DNA from: an archaeon UBA583
Lineage (GTDB): Archaea; Nanobdellota; Nanobdellia; Woesearchaeales; UBA583
Reading direction: 5' to 3'
Assembly: GCA_002506365.1 (NCBI GenBank)
Contig: DAXK01000003.1
Span: 1-6,825 of the forward strand
DNA: 6,825 bases
Below are positions 6,001-6,825 of the stretch, one piece after another. Positions within the stretch are counted from its first letter, which is position 1; each line of letters opens with the position of its first letter. The translations under genes were made by a program, and so were the position numbers. The notes under the pieces are model-generated. The model was not told the origin of the DNA and ran no database searches. It saw only the letters and a list, made by a program, of their open reading frames with translations.

Positions 6001-6825
6001 TGGAAATGGAGCATACGAATTTGATGGGATTAATGATTATATTGAAATTATAAATGATAGTAATTTAAATTTCGGAACTGAAGATTTCACAATTAGTACG
6101 TGGATTAAACCTAATGAGCTTGAAGTACAAAGAATAGTGAATAAATTTACAGTTAGTAATGGAGGATATACATTATATTTACATAGTGATAGTTCCATAA
6201 GGTTTAGTATTAAAGGAAATGATAATACTATTGCAGCAAATTCTCCAACTTCTACATATTCAACTGGTACATGGCATCACATTACAGGAGTTTGGGATAA
6301 TCAAAATAACAATATTATTCTTTATGTTAATGGAGTTGAAGTTGTAAGAAATAGTGTAGGAACACCATCATCTGTTTTAAATATCTCTACAATAGATGCT
6401 TTTGCAATTGGATCTAATAGTGATAAATCTTCTCAATTTTTTAATGGTACAGCTGATGAAGTTAAGATTTACAATAGAGCATTGAGTCCTGAGCAAATTA
6501 AATTAATTTATGAAAATAGAACAGATTTGATTGTTTCCAATGAAACAAATATCAATGAGATTTGGGAAGTTTGTACAACTCCAATTAATTCAACAAATAT
6601 TGGAAATAAATATTGTAGTAATAATTTAACTATTCAAGGATTTCTTGAATTAGGATATATTACTCCATTAAATAATTCAAATCAAAATTATTCTTCACTA
6701 ATTGAAATAGGAGTTAATATTACAGCATCAGAATTAGTTGATACAGTTAAATTAAATATTACAACTCCATATGGTTTAATTGAAGAATATAATTTATCAA
6801 ATTCAACTTTAACTTGGTATAATAT
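1..6825 (+). CDS. Giant multi-LamG / Ig-like surface protein, internal fragment (both ends outside window)
   Basis: Codons begin at base 2 and the frame stays open to the last base (2,274 codons plus 2 bases), so both termini are missing. The translation is a chain of beta-sandwich modules: an N-proximal Ser/Asn-rich segment and small Cys module, six LamG/ConA-like domains (A1, C1, B1, B2, A2, C2) each split into an Ig-like host, and four Ig-like D repeats. LamG hallmarks are visible: 'YYDFDGTGDYF', 'AYEFDGINDYIEI', 'VWHHIVAIYDG', 'TWHHITGVWDN', 'GGIDEFMAFNRSLSNEQI', 'ADEVKIYNRALSPEQI'. About 100 N-X-S/T sequons point to an exported, N-glycosylated protein. LamG folds usually bind glycans or proteins, so adhesion is the inferred role. 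No catalytic domain, membrane segment, signal peptide or anchor falls in the window. In-frame TGA is absent and Trp is always TGG, so the standard code suffices. Family style suggests a DPANN archaeon; an AT-rich CPR bacterium is the main alternative. Confidence 0.93.
2..163 (+). other. Ser/Asn/Thr-rich low-complexity segment (residues 1-54)
   Basis: Residues 1-54 are dominated by Asn, Ser, Glu and Thr ('NNTFLNNSDESTNSENIDNS' and onward) and include sequons NIS, NNT, NNS, NFS, NLT and NQT. The composition suggests a flexible, glycosylated spacer rather than a folded domain. Base composition is extremely AT-rich. The ATG at base 51 is in another frame and is not a start for this protein, so the true N-terminus lies upstream of the window. 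No fold is recognised. Confidence 0.55.
164..553 (+). other. Small beta-rich module with CDDWDY...C / SFSAYVGIE end (residues 55-184)
   Basis: This stretch has alternating hydrophobic strands and a stretch 'VVAIDVLGFSGGIIYLPK', then 'EILKCDDWDYDSNSCNGSF' with Cys140 and Cys150, and finishes with 'YVWFEIDSFSAYVGIE'. I recall the pattern of a short Cys-X9-Cys segment with a WD(Y/F) core followed by an 'F.v..FSAYa' closing strand as recurrent in DPANN surface proteins, usually before lectin or Ig modules; that is memory, not a search. Cys140 and Cys150 could form a small disulfide loop. All 18 Leu codons in bases 2-600 are TTA, which contrasts strongly with the downstream A1 module. The function is unknown. 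Confidence 0.5.
554..646 (+). other. Asn-rich linker at a composition boundary (residues 185-215)
   Basis: An Asn/Asp run ('NDNNNNQNLISS') leads into 'NIIEPLNLGIEILGTDPTS'. It joins the N-proximal Cys module to the first lectin module. Codon choice changes inside this linker: before about base 600 Leu is always TTA and Ser mostly TCA, whereas from 'cct ctt aat ctt' on CTT, TTG, TCT, ACT and GGG appear. No fold is recognised. Confidence 0.5.
647..1456 (+). repeat. Module A1: divergent LamG-like domain split into an Ig-like host (residues 216-485)
   Basis: The first Ig half is 647-760 ('VVLNSTSG', then 'DDLTAYPIGGSGWNGYEYIW' with Trp249). The LamG-like core is about 761-1375: 'FKFRNNSYGVDYDYSAN', 'AMAMRVKVN', 'GSNIWVDGADSG', 'TGIWQNVYFNL' and 'DWEVDELIFFDRVLNSTEII'. 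The second Ig half is 1376-1456 ('DEVWSVSVTPYNSTAMGG' ... 'SSNNLTI', Trp462). Cys349 and Cys399 lie in the core and are conserved in the paralogue A2 (4661-5467). The ending W-D/E-x-DE-x-x-x-F-x-R-x-L is LamG-like, but the canonical 'FDG..DYI' start is missing, so this is a divergent subtype. The tail lacks the Cys pair found in B1, B2 and C2. It is much less AT-rich than its surroundings: six GCG Ala codons and only 4 of 9 Leu codons TTA. Confidence 0.7.
1457..2380 (+). repeat. Module C1: canonical LamG domain inside a second kind of Ig-like host (residues 486-793)
   Basis: The host begins 'IIPLSVTLNIPVND' and continues to 'NLSTCSLYGDWNGGWHLNES' (Cys524); it resumes after the LamG as 'GNFEWNVFCNNTLGNSSWA' and 'SNYTFDV' (Cys775). 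I know the uninterrupted pattern CSLY...W..N...Y.WNV.C.D..GN..W..SNYTF.V as a common archaeal Ig-like domain, so here the LamG sits between its halves. The LamG is about 1655-2248: 'NYWMLDD', 'GGAYYDFDGTGDYF', 'VTISYWVKTSGD', 'VWHHIVAIYDG', 'IRIYTDGEL', 'GGIDEFRIFERALSHEEAMA'. This is a textbook LamG_3-like order of motifs, and its length (about 198 residues) fits the family. Unlike the later modules it is not followed by a D repeat. Codons are moderately GC-richer than in the array. Confidence 0.8.
2393..3238 (+). repeat. Module B1: LamG-like domain in Ig-like host (residues 798-1079)
   Basis: The first Ig half is 'VILSSTSG' ... 'DDNLTINIVG' ... 'GNWEGYIYDWRVNND' (Trp833). The lectin core runs from 'LPFESDGGDNITNYATQSF' (about 2534) to about 3130: 'GKAYNFSASNYV', 'GGDYPTVCSWYNYAG', 'TWEFVCLRINLDD', 'AMTIGRAGVG' and 'HFTGGIDEFMAFNRSLSNEQ'. 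The second Ig half is 3158-3238: 'DETWQVCVTPYNSTATGTQ' then 'CSNTLDI'. Core Cys908 and Cys968 are conserved in B2 and could form a disulfide between the central strands. Tail Cys1059 and Cys1073 are 14 residues apart on what should be adjacent hairpin strands. It is the closest relative of B2 in the window. Codon use is intermediate between the GC-richer A1/C1 and the AT-rich B2. Confidence 0.75.
3239..3529 (+). repeat. Repeat D1: Ig-like linker domain (residues 1080-1176)
   Basis: A 97-residue beta-sandwich-like repeat: 'ISNIIPTDSSVLNYSD', 'IIEIGADVLSANSIDTVKLN', 'STPNGTVEQFNLTNSTLIKY', 'MSYTLDQFGQYNLTFWVNDS'. The 'GQY.LTFW.NDS' end is an Ig/cadherin-like closing strand. It carries about nine sequons, most at positions shared with D2-D4 (LNIS, PNGT, FNLT, TNST, YNMS, YNLT, VNDS). 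It contains no Cys. It probably acts as a glycosylated, protease-resistant spacer between lectin modules (inference). Specific Ig-family membership cannot be fixed by eye. Confidence 0.7.
3530..4369 (+). repeat. Module B2: LamG-like domain in Ig-like host (residues 1177-1456)
   Basis: The paralogue of B1, with almost the same length (280 against 282 residues). The first Ig half has 'NENLSPSVFIPGNWDGYIYD' and Trp1209. The core (about 3662-4291) has 'LPFEPNGGNNATNYATQSF', 'GGDYVTFCTWYYADGG', 'GWGIRFNQINKIGWW', 'SWEFICARLNKDDSVDVL' and 'FDGKVDEFMVFNRSLSNEQ'. The second Ig half is 4292-4369: 'DVWQVCTVPYNSTSTGNQ' then 'CSNNLTI'. Cys1287/Cys1346 in the core and Cys1436/Cys1450 in the tail match the B1 positions. 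The 'YATQSF' and 'FNRSLSNEQIDY' blocks are nearly identical to B1, while the middle loops differ, suggesting a binding surface that has diverged after duplication (inference). Confidence 0.75.
4370..4660 (+). repeat. Repeat D2: Ig-like linker domain (residues 1457-1553)
   Basis: The same 97-residue repeat as D1: 'IYNIIPKDNSDFNYLN', 'IEIGADVKGFNLVDTVKLNI', 'STPNGTIEQFTLTNSTNIKY', 'SYTLNQLGQYNLTFWANDST'. The DNA is also closely similar to D1 across the 'gacacagt.aaattaaat' to 'aatttaacattttggg' stretch, by eye the strongest nucleotide-level repeat in the window, suggesting recent duplication or ongoing gene conversion. One of the D1 sequons (FNLT) is lost here as FTLT. Confidence 0.7.
4661..5467 (+). 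repeat. Module A2: divergent LamG-like domain in Ig-like host (residues 1554-1822)
   Basis: The paralogue of A1 (269 against 270 residues), separated from it by about 3.2 kb. Shared blocks are: 'VILNSTSGNN' and 'TNYEYIWDKSGVG' (Trp1586) in the first Ig half; 'FKFRANSYGYSHDYSGN', 'IAMRVKIN', 'GNIWVDGIDSN', 'TGVWQNVYINL' and 'SWEIDEIITFNRDLIPSEI' in the core (4772-5386); and 'ENWSVNILPFNSTSTG' in the second Ig half (Trp1799). Core Cys1683 and Cys1735 match Cys349 and Cys399 of A1. As in A1, the tail has no Cys pair. In contrast to A1 it is AT-rich: 16 of 19 Leu codons are TTA and there is a single GCG, so protein similarity is kept while codon use differs. Confidence 0.7.
5468..5761 (+). repeat. 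Repeat D3: Ig-like linker domain (residues 1823-1920)
   Basis: A 98-residue D repeat: 'FINNITPQNSSNYNNTN', 'IEIGANVTGINSIDKVKLNI', 'LPDSTVQQFNLSNSTLTW', 'SYTLTQIGQYNLTFWANDT'. The Ile-Glu-Ile-Gly-Ala, V-K-L-N-I, SNST and GQYNLTFW anchors are conserved. Sequons are again dense (NIT, NSS, NNT, NVT, LNIT, FNLS, SNST, YNIS, YNLT, ANDT). Bases 5633-5658 are identical to 6800-6825 in D4. Confidence 0.7.
5762..6634 (+). repeat. Module C2: canonical LamG domain in the array-type Ig host (residues 1921-2211)
   Basis: The first Ig half has 'SSDNLTAVNEFGLDYTGEIF' and Trp1953. The LamG core (about 5894-6520) is the most canonical in the window: 'FPFEYGSNS', 'DYSSFENNGIVNGSTYN', 'GNGAYEFDGINDYIEI', 'NFGTEDFTISTWIKPNE', 'TGTWHHITGVWDN', 'NIILYVNGVEV', 'FAIGSNSDKSSQFFNGTADE' and 'VKIYNRALSPEQIKLIYE', matching LamG_3-type domains in order and length. 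The second Ig half is 'EIWEVCTTPINSTNIGNK' then 'CSNNLTI', with Cys2191 and Cys2205 in the same 14-residue spacing as B1 and B2. C2 uses the array Ig host, unlike C1. It shares the 'FPFE' entry with B modules, consistent with swapping inserts at one fixed place in the host. Confidence 0.82.
6635..6825 (+). repeat. Repeat D4: Ig-like linker domain, cut by window end (residues 2212-2274)
   Basis: The first 63 residues of a fourth D repeat: 'ELGYITPLNNSNQNYSS', 'LIEIGVNITASELVDTVKLN', 'TTPYGLIEEYNLSNSTLTWY'. The IEIG, DTVKLNI and SNST anchors match D1-D3. The missing end should contain the GQYNLTFW-type strand just beyond the window. Confidence 0.68.

Larger units (their letters stand above)
2393..6825 (+). 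repeat. Array of Ig/LamG + D units, period about 1.1 kb
   Basis: Four consecutive units have the order [Ig half - LamG - Ig half] - [D repeat]: B1+D1 2393-3529 (1,137 bases), B2+D2 3530-4660 (1,131), A2+D3 4661-5761 (1,101), and C2+D4 5762 onward, cut by the window end. The Ig frame is constant: each unit has a Ser/Thr/Asn-rich entry strand, 'W' in a Y.YDW / YEYIW / IFDW motif (Trp833, 1209, 1586, 1953), and an exit strand 'W.V' (Trp1056, 1433, 1799, 2188). The spacing between the two Trp residues is 223, 224, 213 and 235. Only the lectin insert differs in type. The array probably grew by tandem duplication followed by domain exchange, and it likely continues past the window. Confidence 0.75.

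Noticed and set aside
647..6634. Glycoside hydrolase or sialidase activity for the ConA-like domains
   Set aside because: No catalytic acid pair in an E-x-D-x-x-E type motif and no Asp-box (S-x-D-x-G-x-T-W) series was seen; the motifs fit non-catalytic LamG lectin folds.
2393..6825. CRISPR array or transposon repeats
   Set aside because: The period is about 1.1 kb and the similarity follows protein domains in frame; there are no short direct repeats with spacers, no terminal inverted repeats and no transposase motifs.
1..6825. Recoded TGA (code 4 or 25, as in some AT-rich bacteria)
   Set aside because: No in-frame TGA occurs, Trp is always TGG and Gly uses GGN, so no recoding is needed; the window cannot exclude it elsewhere in the genome.

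Overview
The whole window is the inside of one very large protein-coding gene on the + strand. The frame whose codons begin at base 2 has no stop from end to end: 2,274 complete codons plus two bases. Neither the start codon, the stop codon nor any gene border lies in the window. No RNA gene, mobile element, CRISPR array, promoter or terminator can be supported. Residue numbers below count from the codon at base 2.

The protein looks like a giant, modular, exported surface protein. It is rich in Asn, Ser and Thr and carries about 100 N-X-S/T sequons (hand count). It is built from beta-sandwich modules: six laminin-G / concanavalin A-like (LamG) lectin-type domains in three subtypes (A, B, C), each flanked by the two halves of an Ig-like domain, plus four copies of a separate ~97-residue Ig-like linker (D). 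Proteins of this style, with very AT-rich codons, dense sequons and Ig-split LamG domains, are typical of uncultivated DPANN archaea (Woesearchaeota/Pacearchaeota-like). That assignment is an inference from style, not from a marker gene.

Layout: 2-163, Ser/Asn-rich low-complexity segment; 164-553, small module ending in a Cys-containing 'SFSAYVGIE' motif; 554-646, linker; 647-1456, A1; 1457-2380, C1 in a different Ig host; then a regular array with a period near 1.1 kb: B1+D1 (2393-3529), B2+D2 (3530-4660), A2+D3 (4661-5761), C2+D4 (5762 to beyond the window end). Within the array the Ig frame is constant while the lectin insert changes type.

The points most worth a second look are: the nested LamG-in-Ig architecture; the cassette-like exchange of lectin types in a constant scaffold; a sharp change in base composition and codon use near base 600 that makes A1 and C1 look much less AT-rich than the rest of the same reading frame, including A1's own paralogue A2; and paired gain or loss of cysteines in the Ig tails. 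Adhesion or sugar recognition at the cell surface is the likely role, but no ligand can be named from the sequence.
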